Part shown: positions 8,838-18,474 of the stretch, in pieces | How positions within the stretch are numbered: position 1 is the stretch's first letter | Layout of the letters: each line of letters begins with the position of its first letter | From: Pirellula sp. SH-Sr6A | Lineage (GTDB): Bacteria > Planctomycetota > Planctomycetia > Pirellulales > Pirellulaceae | DNA length: 64,000 bases | Assembly (NCBI RefSeq): GCF_001610875.1 | Contig: NZ_CP011272.1 | Coordinates: 6,243,988 to 6,307,987, forward strand | Reading direction: 5' to 3' | Translations under genes and position numbers: made by a program | Notes under the pieces: model-generated | Seen by the model: the letters and a program-made list of their open reading frames with translations, nothing else | Database searches by the model: none | Told to the model about the DNA's origin: nothing

Positions 8838-9698
8838 ATGAAGATCGCCATTTCCTTCGCCCTGTTGTTCTCTCTTCTCTCGATGCCTTTCGCGTCTGGC
8901 GAAGAGATTCGGTGGAAGTTCGTCGCGGGCGAACGTTGGGCCATGGAGTCGGAGCAATCGACAGAAATGCAAATAGGCGATGATGAGTCCGAGAAGATCA
9001 GCTTGCAGCAAACGCTGACGTGGCAAGCCTCGGTCGAACAAGTCTCCCAGGACGGAACCGCAACGGTCTCTCAAGAGCTGGTTCATGCCAAACTAACGGT
9101 ACGATCCGTTCGCGGTGAACAAAGCTTCGATTCCAAAGCATCGCCAAACGGGACCAACAATCCCTATTGGAATCCAACCCGAGCCCAATTAGGAAGGCAG
9201 GTTCGAACGCAGATTCGACCGACGGGAGAAGCGATCGAGATTCCGCCTTCGGGCGAATCGGCTGGTGCGACCGAAGCGCATCCGGTTTCCTATTCCAATC
9301 TGCTCGGTACAAATCATTCTTCATTCAGCACGCCTGGTGTTGGTATCCAGTTTCCGAAAAACGAAATCGAGATTGGAAGGCCATGGAACATTCAATCCAA
9401 ATGGAATCTGGGCGACGATGAAGTGCTCGTCGATTCCACCTACCAATACGTTGGCACCGAAGTGATCGGCGCCACGACGCTCGATAAATTCAAATCGTCC
9501 ACCGGAGCTCGATTCGCAAGCGCTTCCGCACAAGCCAAGATCACCAAGCAAGATTTTGCTGGAACGATTTGGTTCGATCGCCAATTAGGAAAAGTCACTC
9601 GCCTCGAGAGCGCTCAAGAACTCATAATCGCTGTCCCTGGCTCACCTCACCAGAGGCTGCTGCAATCGATGGAACTTCGATTGGTTCCCGTTCGCTGA
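8838..9698 (+). CDS. Secreted protein of unknown function
   Basis: I do not recognise the family with certainty; it may belong to a planctomycete secreted group such as DUF6263. From the ATG at 8838 the 286-residue product begins MKIAISFALLFSLLSMPFAS, a clear signal peptide with a cleavage site near residue 20. The frame stays open upstream to 8568, but that extension runs through the candidate small RNA and its terminator, so I reject it. The mature part is soluble, rich in beta-strand-like and Thr/Ser/Gln stretches, with no Cys pairs or catalytic motif I can name. It converges on the minus-strand PQQ gene, whose stop lies 31 bases away. Confidence 0.7.
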   Translation: MKIAISFALLFSLLSMPFASGEEIRWKFVAGERWAMESEQSTEMQIGDDESEKISLQQTLTWQASVEQVSQDGTATVSQELVHAKLTVRSVRGEQSFDSKASPNGTNNPYWNPTRAQLGRQVRTQIRPTGEAIEIPPSGESAGATEAHPVSYSNLLGTNHSSFSTPGVGIQFPKNEIEIGRPWNIQSKWNLGDDEVLVDSTYQYVGTEVIGATTLDKFKSSTGARFASASAQAKITKQDFAGTIWFDRQLGKVTRLESAQELIIAVPGSPHQRLLQSMELRLVPVR

Positions 9699-9729
9699 TC
9701 CTCGCCACCCCATCCAAGACCGAAGCAAA

Positions 9730-11223
9730 TCAGGGATTGCCGAATGGATCGTCTCCAGCCGGAGTGACAGGTGCGGGTTCTGTCCCAAATGTGCTGCTCG
9801 CATCTCCCGGTGATACACTCTCGACAGGTTCGGTCGGTTGAGGCTCCCCGGCAGCCTCCTTTTTAGGAGCCGCTGGGACCAAGAGTGTTGGCTGCTCAGC
9901 CTGCGGTTCGCGCAAACAGCTCACTTTCCCTTTCGCGTCAACGAGGTAGAGCCTATCGGTAGTGGAGTTAGGTACCGGTGTGGCCATCCCGACGAAGATC
10001 TTCGACACAATTTGCTGCTTCGCAATGTCGATGGTCACTAAATTTCTCGCAGTGTCGATCGCGAAAACATGATGGGTGCTGACATTCAAGACAGTTTGGA
10101 TTCCTTGCAATGGTACCGACCAAATGGAATCTCCCGTCTCCAGATTTAACGCAAATAGCAACCCATCCTCGGAAACAATCGTTACTAGGTCTTTACCCAG
10201 TACAGGAGATTGATTGCTGGTCGTGCCCAATTTCACTTTCCAAGCAATCGGGTGGATCCTGTCGGTCGTGCATCGTGTCACGACACCTTCCTGGGTGATG
10301 AAAAGATAACCATTCGGTGTGATGACAGGAGATGCTGGAATCTCAGATGTCGCAATGGCCGATGTCCACAGGATAGGGGGATCCTGCAATTTGGAGATCA
10401 CCAGTTTGTTTTGCATTGGCCAAGCGAGAAATTCTCGATCGGGAGTCACCGCTAGCCCAAGCCGATTTTCGCTGCCGATGCGCAAGACTACAGGAGCTGC
10501 GTCGGACGAGAGGATGTCGTACAAAACGAGCCTTCCTCCCACCGATGGGATGGCAACTTTTCCTTTGATTGGGAGAGGTGCCCCGGTTGCTATCTGGCTC
10601 AGCTTTCGTTTAGCAATCGTATTCCCAGTGAGAAGGTCGTAGACAAAATACTCTCCACCATTTACCGCGACGACATACTCGTCCGACACTCCCGGTCCGA
10701 GCATCGTCCGACGGAAGTGGGGCAATTGATTCCTCCACAAAACGGACCCGTTCTCCGCGTCCATGGCGCAGACGACCCCGGTGGAGCTGATGGAGACGGC
10801 ATAAATCTGTTGAGGATTCTCTGACTGCAACTCGACGTTACGTCCGATGCGTTGGTAGATCTTGGCTAATTGATCGGCTTTGACCCTAGCACCTTCCATT
10901 CCCAGTCGAGGAACTTTCTCCGATCTCTTCCCTTCTAGTATTGACGTTTCCAACGCCTCGTCGTTGATTTCGTCTCCGCGAAAGGATGCGAGAACGCGTC
11001 CATTGTCCACCAAACGAACGATCTCTCTCTTCTTAGTGGAATGGGGCCAGATAACGAAGGACTTCTCGCCGTTTGCTAAGGCCGAGCCACCGATGTTGCC
11101 CTCCCAATGCAGGGTAAGCTGGCTGTTGCTCAGCGCTTGATCGCTCCATTGACCTGTTCCCACGCCGGCGGAAACAACCAGGATGGCCAGTGCAGATAGG
11201 AAGTGAGATATGCTCGATTTCAT
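9730..11223 (-). CDS. Secreted PQQ-type beta-propeller protein
   Basis: From the ATG at 11223 the product has 497 residues and begins with a signal peptide (MKSSISHFLSALAILVVSAG, cleavage near residue 25). A TTG nine codons upstream is possible but would spoil the signal peptide. The body carries repeated PQQ/WD-like blades, for example MDAENGSVLWRNQ, YDLLTGNTIAKR and LNLETGDSIWSVP, as in PQQ_2/YncE-type propellers. The last 50 residues are Pro/Glu-rich and end in DDPFGNP. It lies downstream of the pilus-like operon on the same strand but beyond that operon's terminator, so it probably has its own promoter. A BamB-like scaffold role is possible but unproven. Confidence 0.8.
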   Translation of the reverse strand: MKSSISHFLSALAILVVSAGVGTGQWSDQALSNSQLTLHWEGNIGGSALANGEKSFVIWPHSTKKREIVRLVDNGRVLASFRGDEINDEALETSILEGKRSEKVPRLGMEGARVKADQLAKIYQRIGRNVELQSENPQQIYAVSISSTGVVCAMDAENGSVLWRNQLPHFRRTMLGPGVSDEYVVAVNGGEYFVYDLLTGNTIAKRKLSQIATGAPLPIKGKVAIPSVGGRLVLYDILSSDAAPVVLRIGSENRLGLAVTPDREFLAWPMQNKLVISKLQDPPILWTSAIATSEIPASPVITPNGYLFITQEGVVTRCTTDRIHPIAWKVKLGTTSNQSPVLGKDLVTIVSEDGLLFALNLETGDSIWSVPLQGIQTVLNVSTHHVFAIDTARNLVTIDIAKQQIVSKIFVGMATPVPNSTTDRLYLVDAKGKVSCLREPQAEQPTLLVPAAPKKEAAGEPQPTEPVESVSPGDASSTFGTEPAPVTPAGDDPFGNP

Positions 11224-11292
11224 GGGAACTTTTTCAATGAAGTTGCTCAAGGCGTACTAGTATTTTAACTTGCAGAATGCGAGAACCGAAAC

Positions 11293-11321
11293 AAAAAAGG
11301 CCAACCCGGGGTTGGCCTTTT
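11293..11321 (-). terminator. Intrinsic terminator of the pilus-like operon (possibly bidirectional)
   Basis: GGCCAACC (11299-11306) pairs with GGTTGGCC (11310-11317) around a three-base loop. Read on the minus strand it is followed by six T residues (complement of 11293-11298), and on the plus strand by four. It lies about 50 bases after the stop of the 822-residue Gly-rich protein. Confidence 0.85.
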
Positions 11322-11370
11322 CTCATGGATCGTTGCTGCGATTCAGACAGCACGAATTCTCTCACTCGGA

Positions 11371-13839
11371 TCAATATCCGGCGCCTCCGCCCATTCCTGG
11401 GCCACCCATGCCGGGCCCGCCCATTCCGGGACCTCCAGGACCAGACCCGCCGGGACCACTTCCTTCGGCACCGTAACCCGACCCGGTTCCAGCTGCGCCG
11501 CCCATTCCGGCTCCCAATGGCCCAATGGCGGGCTCGTCCGGTTTTACAGCGCCGTTGTAATCGGTGTAATCCTCGAATTCACGCCCGACGACAATCTGAC
11601 CTGTTTTGGCGTCAAAGCAGACCACTTCACCACCTGCGAGCAACTCGTCCTTCGATGTGGATGCACGCAGCGGAGTCCCTCCTCCGACATCGAGAACCGT
11701 TACTAACACGTTCGGCAGCACGATGTTGACCTTGGGGCCGACCTCCTCTCGAATCTTCTTAGGAATTTTCAGGACCTTTAGCGTCGGGTGCACAAACTCG
11801 TAGCCTTCTTTATTTGGCTTGTGGGTCCCCGCGATAATGTGACCGCGTGTTACGGGTTGCGAATCCTTGATCGCGAAATTGATGGTCCCTACATTGTTGA
11901 GTGTGACCAACTCCGTTTTAGTCGGCCGACTTTCTACTTGCTCACCCGACTCCAGCCGGATCAACGAAGGCTTTTCAACCTCGCCGGCAAAGACTGGGGT
12001 GGGGGCAGCTGCCAGAATTGGATCGGAGGGAGCCGACCAAGGCGACAGTCGTTCGCTCTTTCGCTTGTTCCCCTTCGTCTTGTCGGGAACTACTTTCATC
12101 TTTAGATCTTGAACTCGGGACATGGCGTCCGGTTTCAAATTCATCGTCTTGGGAGCGTGAATTTCGAATTCAGGGAAATTTGGGTCATACATCATCAACC
12201 GAACACGATAACGATACGACTTGCCCGCTTCTGCGGTCGGGTCGAAGAATCGAACTAGTTTGTACTTCGTGCTTGGCAATTTAGTAGGTAGCTGCATACC
12301 GAGCCCGGCTGTGCCTCCCATACCGCCATACGAGCCTCCCAGCCCGCCTTCTCCACCATAACCCGAACCGGAGCCTTCTGCCCCATACCCGCCCGAGCCA
12401 TATCCGCTGCCGGAACCTTCCGCGCCGTATCCACCGGAACCGTACCCGCTACCAGCCATTTCGGATCCATAGCCGGACCCGCTTCCCATTTCGCTACCTC
12501 CCATTCCGTAGCCCGACCCACCGGCCATTTCGCCGCCGTAGCCGGATCCGCTTCCGTACCCACCCATTTCGGAGCCGTAACCGCCAGCTCCGTAACCTCC
12601 CGAACCGTAACCGCCCATCCCGAAGCTTCCAGTTTGACCAGGGGCGCCTTCGTCGTCACGGATCAGTTCTGGAATGTCGGATGGGATATCCGGGTGGCTG
12701 CACATCGGCCGATAGTCCATAAGGAGCACCGGCGGAATCGGCATCGTGATGTTGGCATGAGTCCAAACCGGGTTATTCACCTCCTTGCAAGTTCCGATAA
12801 ACTCCTTCGCCTTTTCCTTAAACGCTTCGGAACCTGCAGCATCGACGGTTTTCCAAGCATCGTCAGGAATGTCTGTGGCATCCGAAGTCACTTCGACTCG
12901 CTGTACTTCGAACCCTTGGTAGTAGGGTGTATCGCGCCGTTCGATATACTCGGGAACATCCGCGAACTCCTTCGAATAGTTCTTTTCCAAGTCTTGGTGT
13001 TCGACAATTGCCGTGACCACGATCGCGTTGTAATTCGAGGTTGGAACGACGTAACGGTTGGTTTTCGCTTCTTGCGGAGTCGGAGGCTTTGGAAACGCAG
13101 CTTGGGGATTCGTGATCATGCCAAGCTTGTACCCCCTGTCGTAGCCGGGGCTCAAAAACCGCTTGGTGGGGATATTGCCAGCCAAGCCCGTACCGGTGCC
13201 CGACCCTCCCGACCCTGGATAACCGGAGCCAGATCCTGGGTAACCGGATCCGGAACCTTCGGCTCCGTATCCACCCCCGGATCCTCCTTCCATTCCCCCA
13301 TATCCACCCTGTCCCATGCCAGGATTGCCACGACCGCGGCGAGGAGGCTGCTTTTCTTCCGGTTTTTTGGCGTCTTGCAGGCTCTCGAACGGATCTGAAG
13401 GACGTCGTCCTGGGATCGGAGCCGAGAAAAATTGTCCCTGAAGCTTGATCGGGGCCTTCAGTTCGGGATCGCCCCGGCGAGCGGCCATTCCGGGTGGTTC
13501 TTTCCAAATACGGCTTACATAGTTGCCTGCCTGTACTTCGCCCCGGGTTTCGCTAGCGATTCGTGCGTAGCTGACATTCGTGACTCGTTCCGGCTCAGCC
13601 TCTTTGATCTGTTCCCAGTGATCCTGCGAAATAGCGCTGGCCAATGTCGACTCCGCCTTCTTCTTCAGATCCTCCGGAGACTTCGAAGCGGAAAACTTTT
13701 GCCCTGAAAACCCAAGAAAAACCAGAGTAAGCGACAGTGCTGCGATCAACGCAAACACAATTTTCTCCGCATGGAAGAGGAGAAACTCTTTGGCATTGAA
13801 GCCCTTGCCGGCATTCGAACTTTTCTTTTTCTTCGCCAC
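11371..13839 (-). CDS. Gly/Tyr/Ser-rich single-pass membrane protein of the pilus-like operon
   Basis: The 822-residue protein has a Lys-rich N-terminus (MAKKKKSSN), a transmembrane helix at about 27-46 and a long extracytoplasmic part. Three low-complexity blocks of Gly, Tyr, Ser, Met and Glu interrupt it: about 168-220, 405-516 and 773-822. The units are variations on GGYGSG, GSGYGAEG and GGPGMGGPGM. Between the blocks are ordinary folded-looking segments. It is the third and last gene of the operon, 32 bases after the previous stop and just before a strong terminator. Position and topology recall PilO/PilP-like partners of PilM-PilN, but I see no specific motif for either. The function is unknown. 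Confidence 0.75.
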   Translation of the reverse strand: MAKKKKSSNAGKGFNAKEFLLFHAEKIVFALIAALSLTLVFLGFSGQKFSASKSPEDLKKKAESTLASAISQDHWEQIKEAEPERVTNVSYARIASETRGEVQAGNYVSRIWKEPPGMAARRGDPELKAPIKLQGQFFSAPIPGRRPSDPFESLQDAKKPEEKQPPRRGRGNPGMGQGGYGGMEGGSGGGYGAEGSGSGYPGSGSGYPGSGGSGTGTGLAGNIPTKRFLSPGYDRGYKLGMITNPQAAFPKPPTPQEAKTNRYVVPTSNYNAIVVTAIVEHQDLEKNYSKEFADVPEYIERRDTPYYQGFEVQRVEVTSDATDIPDDAWKTVDAAGSEAFKEKAKEFIGTCKEVNNPVWTHANITMPIPPVLLMDYRPMCSHPDIPSDIPELIRDDEGAPGQTGSFGMGGYGSGGYGAGGYGSEMGGYGSGSGYGGEMAGGSGYGMGGSEMGSGSGYGSEMAGSGYGSGGYGAEGSGSGYGSGGYGAEGSGSGYGGEGGLGGSYGGMGGTAGLGMQLPTKLPSTKYKLVRFFDPTAEAGKSYRYRVRLMMYDPNFPEFEIHAPKTMNLKPDAMSRVQDLKMKVVPDKTKGNKRKSERLSPWSAPSDPILAAAPTPVFAGEVEKPSLIRLESGEQVESRPTKTELVTLNNVGTINFAIKDSQPVTRGHIIAGTHKPNKEGYEFVHPTLKVLKIPKKIREEVGPKVNIVLPNVLVTVLDVGGGTPLRASTSKDELLAGGEVVCFDAKTGQIVVGREFEDYTDYNGAVKPDEPAIGPLGAGMGGAAGTGSGYGAEGSGPGGSGPGGPGMGGPGMGGPGMGGGAGY

Positions 13840-13871
13840 GATTGAACTCCGATTCTAAGCTTCAAAAGATT

Positions 13872-16067
13872 CTAGTTGGGTTGAGCGGGCTGGCTGGCTC
13901 CTGCGCCAGTCCCTGGATCCGACGAGCCCGACGTCCCGGGCGCGGCCGCTGCGGGATCCGATGGCGGGGCAGCCGGGTCCGAGGCAGGATCTGTGCTGTT
14001 TTCGGGGGTTCCAGATGCCGGGGCGCCGGAAGCTGGGGGATTTGCCGGCGGTGCTGCCGCTGGATCAGCAGTGGGTGTCGCAGGATCGGCGCCCGGGTTG
14101 GCCGGGGCCGCGTTCGCAGGATCCGTTCCCGCAGGAGGTGCCTGTGAGGGCGTTGCGGGCTCGGTTGCAGCGGGCTGGGTTGCAGGATCAGCCGATGCTG
14201 CTGCACCTCCATTGGTTGCTGGGTCCGTGCCGCTGGCCTCAGGACTACCCGTTTCGGATCCCTCGACGGCATCCAGTTTTTCCACTCCCAACAAACTCAT
14301 ATTGCAGGGGTTGTAGAAGTAGATCAATCCAAAGATTTCGACAGGTATTTCGGTGTTCTCCGGTTTGAGACCTGGCAAGTTGCCCATTTGCCCTGCTCCG
14401 TAACCACCGCTTCCGTAGCCACCGGAACCGCTTCCGCCGTAACCGCTTCCGCCGTAACCGTCTGCGCCATAACCATACCCGCCGGAGCCGCTTCCTTCGC
14501 TTCCGTAGCCGCTACCACCTTCCATGCCCATGCCGCCCTCGGATCCCATTCCGAGTCCGCCCAAGCTACCGCCGGGGCCTCCTGAACCGTATCCACCGGA
14601 TCCGTATCCGCCCATGCCACCAGCCGCCTCAGGGGCTGCAGCGGTGTTGAGGCGAACCTGATAAACTTCCAACATGAATGGGGCGTTTCCGCATTCGCTG
14701 ATCAAACGATGGACCTTGCTCCTCTCCATCTTGACTCGCAATCGAATCGGGATTCGTTTTGCGACAGAGTCGACCGCGTTGTCTGGGCTGACGTTTTCTC
14801 GGACCGAGGTCCGAACATCTACCCCTTTCCGAGGTTGAAAGAACGTCTCGGTCGCGAAGCTGATGTAGCGATTGTCGGCGGGATCGATTGCCGCGCGACC
14901 GGTCGACATACCAGGCATCCCCGGTTCGCCGCTACCAGCCTCCATCTCCGTTCCATATCCACCCATTTCTCCGGATCCCGAATCACCCGATCCAAATCCG
15001 CTGCCGCTATCGAGGCCGGATTCTCCGCCCATTCCGTAGCTACCACCGGGCCCCCCCATTCCCATTCCTGTGCTGCTCCCCATGATGGTTCCTGCATCAC
15101 GGCTCGCATGCTTTCCGAAACGAATAAACTCGATCTCCTTGACCACAGCCTGGAAGTTCTCCCGAGCTTCTCCGTTCGTCTTTTTGATGATTTCCATGAT
15201 ATTGGTGAGCAGCCAAATATCTTCCTGGGTGTAATAGATATCCAGGATAGAGGGGGTCGCATTGGGGCTATACCAGGGGACCATTTGATTCAACAGTGTC
15301 TGTTGGGAGGTCGCGCTCCAGCGCACAACGTCGGTGGATGCCGGACGGGTTACTGCGGATCCATAGCCCCCTTCTCCGCCGTATCCTCCCTCACCTCCTA
15401 GACCGCCGAGTCCACCGGGGCCGCCAATACCACCCGGTCCGCTAGACCCCTCGGAGCCATAGCCCCCGGCTCCGGGGTAACCGCCGGACCCTTCCGCCCC
15501 ATATCCTCCCGAACCGTAACCGCCCCCTCCCCCCGCAGGGGTGATGGCGTCCATCTTTGCCTTCCATTCGGTCCCGATGATCTTGGTCACATTCTGAAAC
15601 GTGGGGCCAATGTAGTCGCGATAGATGCGTCGATCGGATTCGGTGACACGGGCAGCGTCTCCCTCAAGCGTTTCGATCGGGAAATCGATAAACTTCTCGA
15701 CGGGTCGGAAGCTGCGGAAAATATTCGCAATCTCTTTGCTCTTGAAGGCCTCATCGGGCCACTTCATCAGATCCAATTGCAGCGAATACTGCATATCCCA
15801 CGCTTGCTCGACGTCCTTCTCCATCACTTGGAGGATCTCTTCCATGCGTCGATGGGACTCTGCATTGGGGTGCGTCGCGATTTTTCCACTGACGTTCTGG
15901 ACCTCCGAATACTTCGCGTCGATGGCGCTGACTCTCGCCGATATCTCTTTCGAAATACTCATCGCCGTCATGGTGAAGACCACGGCAGCTAAAATCAGAA
16001 TCAGGCTGGACAGAATCCAGAACTGATGCTTGAGGACTGGAGCAAGTTGTTTTTTCAGTTTATCCAT
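13872..16067 (-). CDS. PilO-like? single-pass membrane protein with Gly-rich blocks and Pro/Ala-rich tail
   Basis: The 731-residue protein has a short cytoplasmic N-terminus, one transmembrane helix at about 15-36 (FWILSSLILILAAVVFTMTA) and a helical stretch after it (about 37-95). This topology resembles PilO or GspM. Gly/Tyr/Ser-rich blocks lie at about 176-239, 327-392 and 477-559, and residues from about 599 to the end are a Pro/Ala/Thr/Asp-rich tail. The folded parts between blocks could hold the ferredoxin-like domain expected for PilO; I cannot confirm that. It is the middle gene, 49 bases after the PilM-PilN fusion and 32 bases before the next gene. The PilO label is an inference from topology and neighbours. 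Confidence 0.7.
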   Translation of the reverse strand: MDKLKKQLAPVLKHQFWILSSLILILAAVVFTMTAMSISKEISARVSAIDAKYSEVQNVSGKIATHPNAESHRRMEEILQVMEKDVEQAWDMQYSLQLDLMKWPDEAFKSKEIANIFRSFRPVEKFIDFPIETLEGDAARVTESDRRIYRDYIGPTFQNVTKIIGTEWKAKMDAITPAGGGGGYGSGGYGAEGSGGYPGAGGYGSEGSSGPGGIGGPGGLGGLGGEGGYGGEGGYGSAVTRPASTDVVRWSATSQQTLLNQMVPWYSPNATPSILDIYYTQEDIWLLTNIMEIIKKTNGEARENFQAVVKEIEFIRFGKHASRDAGTIMGSSTGMGMGGPGGSYGMGGESGLDSGSGFGSGDSGSGEMGGYGTEMEAGSGEPGMPGMSTGRAAIDPADNRYISFATETFFQPRKGVDVRTSVRENVSPDNAVDSVAKRIPIRLRVKMERSKVHRLISECGNAPFMLEVYQVRLNTAAAPEAAGGMGGYGSGGYGSGGPGGSLGGLGMGSEGGMGMEGGSGYGSEGSGSGGYGYGADGYGGSGYGGSGSGGYGSGGYGAGQMGNLPGLKPENTEIPVEIFGLIYFYNPCNMSLLGVEKLDAVEGSETGSPEASGTDPATNGGAAASADPATQPAATEPATPSQAPPAGTDPANAAPANPGADPATPTADPAAAPPANPPASGAPASGTPENSTDPASDPAAPPSDPAAAAPGTSGSSDPGTGAGASQPAQPN

Positions 16068-16116
16068 GGCATGGTCGCCTTTTGATTTGACTCAGATTCT
16101 CAAGTGCTAATTTCAA

Positions 16117-18474
16117 TCAGGGAGTGGTCGAAGCGTCGACCGAAGCTTCCACGCTTCCTTCACCTTCCACCCCCTCTGCGGAGGTGTCGGGAATGGTTCC
16201 ACCCGCGAGACTTCCCCCTTCGGGCTCAAAACGGGGTTTCCATGCAAATTGCAGCACAAACTCAAACTTGGGTGCATCGAAGAAGGGCTGAACCTCGTTC
16301 CCTTTTTCGTCCTTCAAGGGTTTGAAGGCGTTGGCACCCGTCATACCCCCCCCTTCGGAACCATAACCACCTAGGCCAGATCCACCCATACCGGGGCCGC
16401 CCATGCCAGGCCCACCCATTCCGGGTCCACCCATGCCAGGGCCCCCCATACCGGGTCCGCCAACACCAGACCCGATTCCTTCACTTCCGACGCCACCGGC
16501 CGCTGCGGCGGCAGCAGCCGCTTTCATGCGTTCCTCATGCAGCAGCCGAAAGTACTCGGGATTTTCAATTCTATGCTTTGCGTTGAGGGGCTGAGCCAGT
16601 CGGATGACGGGGAGGCGAATCCCCAAATCCCTTACCAATACATGACCTTCGGGAAGGGCCGGTTTACCCTCTGCTGGAGGAGAAATTCCCGTCTTGTCGA
16701 CAATCGGCAACTCGATCGATCCATTCTCGAGAAACTCGACCATGTATCTTAAAACGTGATCTTGCTTCTCCTCGCCGATGATTCCGTTGTAGTAGTGGAA
16801 ACCTTTCATTTCGATAACCCAACCGGGGCCGGTCAAAGGGGTCGGATCGGGAATGGCTTCTGCTACTTTTTCGGGTGCAAACCACGCGCGCCGCGTTTTT
16901 ACTCCATCGAGGTATTTCGTCTTCAGATCCGGCGTGAACCATTTCTCCAAGTCGGCAAAGTACTTTTGCTCAACGCTCGTGACGTGAAAGTCTTTCCGCT
17001 TGTTGTACGGTAATTCGATGGGGGTCTTGTCTGCTTCATCCGGATTTTTGAACAAGGACGCTTCGACCACTTTGAGGAGCTCGAGTGTTTGCAGTCGCCG
17101 GCTGGCTCCCGAGCTAACTTCTTTTCCGACCTCTCGGTAGAGCTTGGCCTTGCTGGTCAGCGACGAGTCTTTGGAGAACTCCGAACTCGAAGACTTCGAG
17201 AGTGTCTCCACCTTGGACTCGGCATCCTTCCAGCTCGAAATATCGACTACGCTTAACGCTTGCCCTTTGGTTGCGTGATAGGTCACCATCGCTCCGAGCA
17301 AAATCGAAAGAGCTCCAACCGTCCAAGGCTTCTTGTTGCGAATGACTCGTTCGAGAACGATGTCGCGCGGCAACAAACTGGTCCTCATCGGTCCGCGTTT
17401 GAGCAATTGCAAGCAGAGCCCATACACGACCCCATAAGCTGGTACGTTTTCCTTAAAGGCCTGCGCGCCGATGACTTCATTCCCATCCAGTTTCGGGAAT
17501 CGATCGAGAGCTTGAACCTCCATTCCAAGATTCTTGTTCAGGAATTGCAACAAGCCAGGGAGCTTGGACGTATTCCCCAGCAAGAGCATCGAGTCGATCT
17601 CTCCCTTTTTGTTGACGGTCTTGTAGAAGTTCAGCGATCGCTGAATTTCCGTGACCATGTCATTGAAGACGGGACGCATGGCTTGGAAGACCAACTTCGG
17701 GTCATCGGCTTGTAATGCGTTTCGCTTCAGATGCTCCGCCTTCGCAAACGTGAGCTTTAGATCTTTGGTAAGCTGCCGAGTGAAATGATTCCCGCCGATC
17801 GGGATGTTGCGCTGCCACACGCGGAACCCATTGGTGACGATCAAGTCGCTAGCGTCGGTGCCGATCGACAAAATCACGACCGACTTTTGCGGGGATTCCG
17901 GATCGAACGTCTCGGTGGCCAATCGCTCGGCGAAGCGATCGTGAGTCACCATGTTGTACAAGCTCATGGGGGCGAGCTGAACCAGATCGATATCGATGTT
18001 GCGATCGCGATAGGGTTTCAGAGCTCGGAACACAGCCTCCCTCTTCATCGCGAAAAGTCCGACTTCGCTTTCCAATGCGTAGCCGTCCTCGATCTGTGCA
18101 CCTTCCATTTGTTGGAAGTCCCAGATCACATCTTTCAAATCGAAGGGAATCTGCTGCTTCGCTTCGTATTTGACAATGTCCCCGATCTTTTTCACTTCCA
18201 CCGGCGGTGGCTTGAAAAATTTCGCGAGACCGCTTTGGCCAGGCACACTCACTGCGACCAAGGCACCTCGAAGATCGTTCCGGGAGGTGAACTGTTCCAA
18301 CGCATCGGAGATCAACGCCTCGGGTTCCGCCTCAGGCTGGCTGAGGATCTTTGGATACTCGACAAAGTCGAAGGTGTCGGCGACGACCGTATCCCCTTCC
18401 AGATGGCATCGGAGCGCCTTCATGGAGCTCTGGCCAATTTCCAGGCCCCAAACATGTTGAATTTTTTTCGCCAT
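16117..18474 (-). CDS. pilM: PilM-PilN-like fusion, actin-like ATPase of a type IV pilus-type machine
   Basis: The 785-residue protein starts with a PilM actin-fold domain (about 1-350). The phosphate-1 region VWGLEIGQSSMKAL is at 8-21, phosphate-2-like ILSIGTDASDLIV at about 198-212, and an adenosine-type MLLLGNTSKLPG at about 291-302. PilM is normally about 350 residues. Here it runs on into RTSLLPRDIVLERVIR (about 363) and a membrane helix (about 383-402), the layout of PilN, followed by about 250 extracytoplasmic residues. An eight-Ala run (about 650) and a GGPGMGGPGM-type block (658-710) come near the end. It is first in the three-gene operon. No PilB, PilC, PilQ or pilin gene is in the window. 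PilM identity is firm; the PilN part is inferred. Confidence 0.85.
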   Translation of the reverse strand: MAKKIQHVWGLEIGQSSMKALRCHLEGDTVVADTFDFVEYPKILSQPEAEPEALISDALEQFTSRNDLRGALVAVSVPGQSGLAKFFKPPPVEVKKIGDIVKYEAKQQIPFDLKDVIWDFQQMEGAQIEDGYALESEVGLFAMKREAVFRALKPYRDRNIDIDLVQLAPMSLYNMVTHDRFAERLATETFDPESPQKSVVILSIGTDASDLIVTNGFRVWQRNIPIGGNHFTRQLTKDLKLTFAKAEHLKRNALQADDPKLVFQAMRPVFNDMVTEIQRSLNFYKTVNKKGEIDSMLLLGNTSKLPGLLQFLNKNLGMEVQALDRFPKLDGNEVIGAQAFKENVPAYGVVYGLCLQLLKRGPMRTSLLPRDIVLERVIRNKKPWTVGALSILLGAMVTYHATKGQALSVVDISSWKDAESKVETLSKSSSSEFSKDSSLTSKAKLYREVGKEVSSGASRRLQTLELLKVVEASLFKNPDEADKTPIELPYNKRKDFHVTSVEQKYFADLEKWFTPDLKTKYLDGVKTRRAWFAPEKVAEAIPDPTPLTGPGWVIEMKGFHYYNGIIGEEKQDHVLRYMVEFLENGSIELPIVDKTGISPPAEGKPALPEGHVLVRDLGIRLPVIRLAQPLNAKHRIENPEYFRLLHEERMKAAAAAAAAGGVGSEGIGSGVGGPGMGGPGMGGPGMGGPGMGGPGMGGSGLGGYGSEGGGMTGANAFKPLKDEKGNEVQPFFDAPKFEFVLQFAWKPRFEPEGGSLAGGTIPDTSAEGVEGEGSVEASVDASTTP

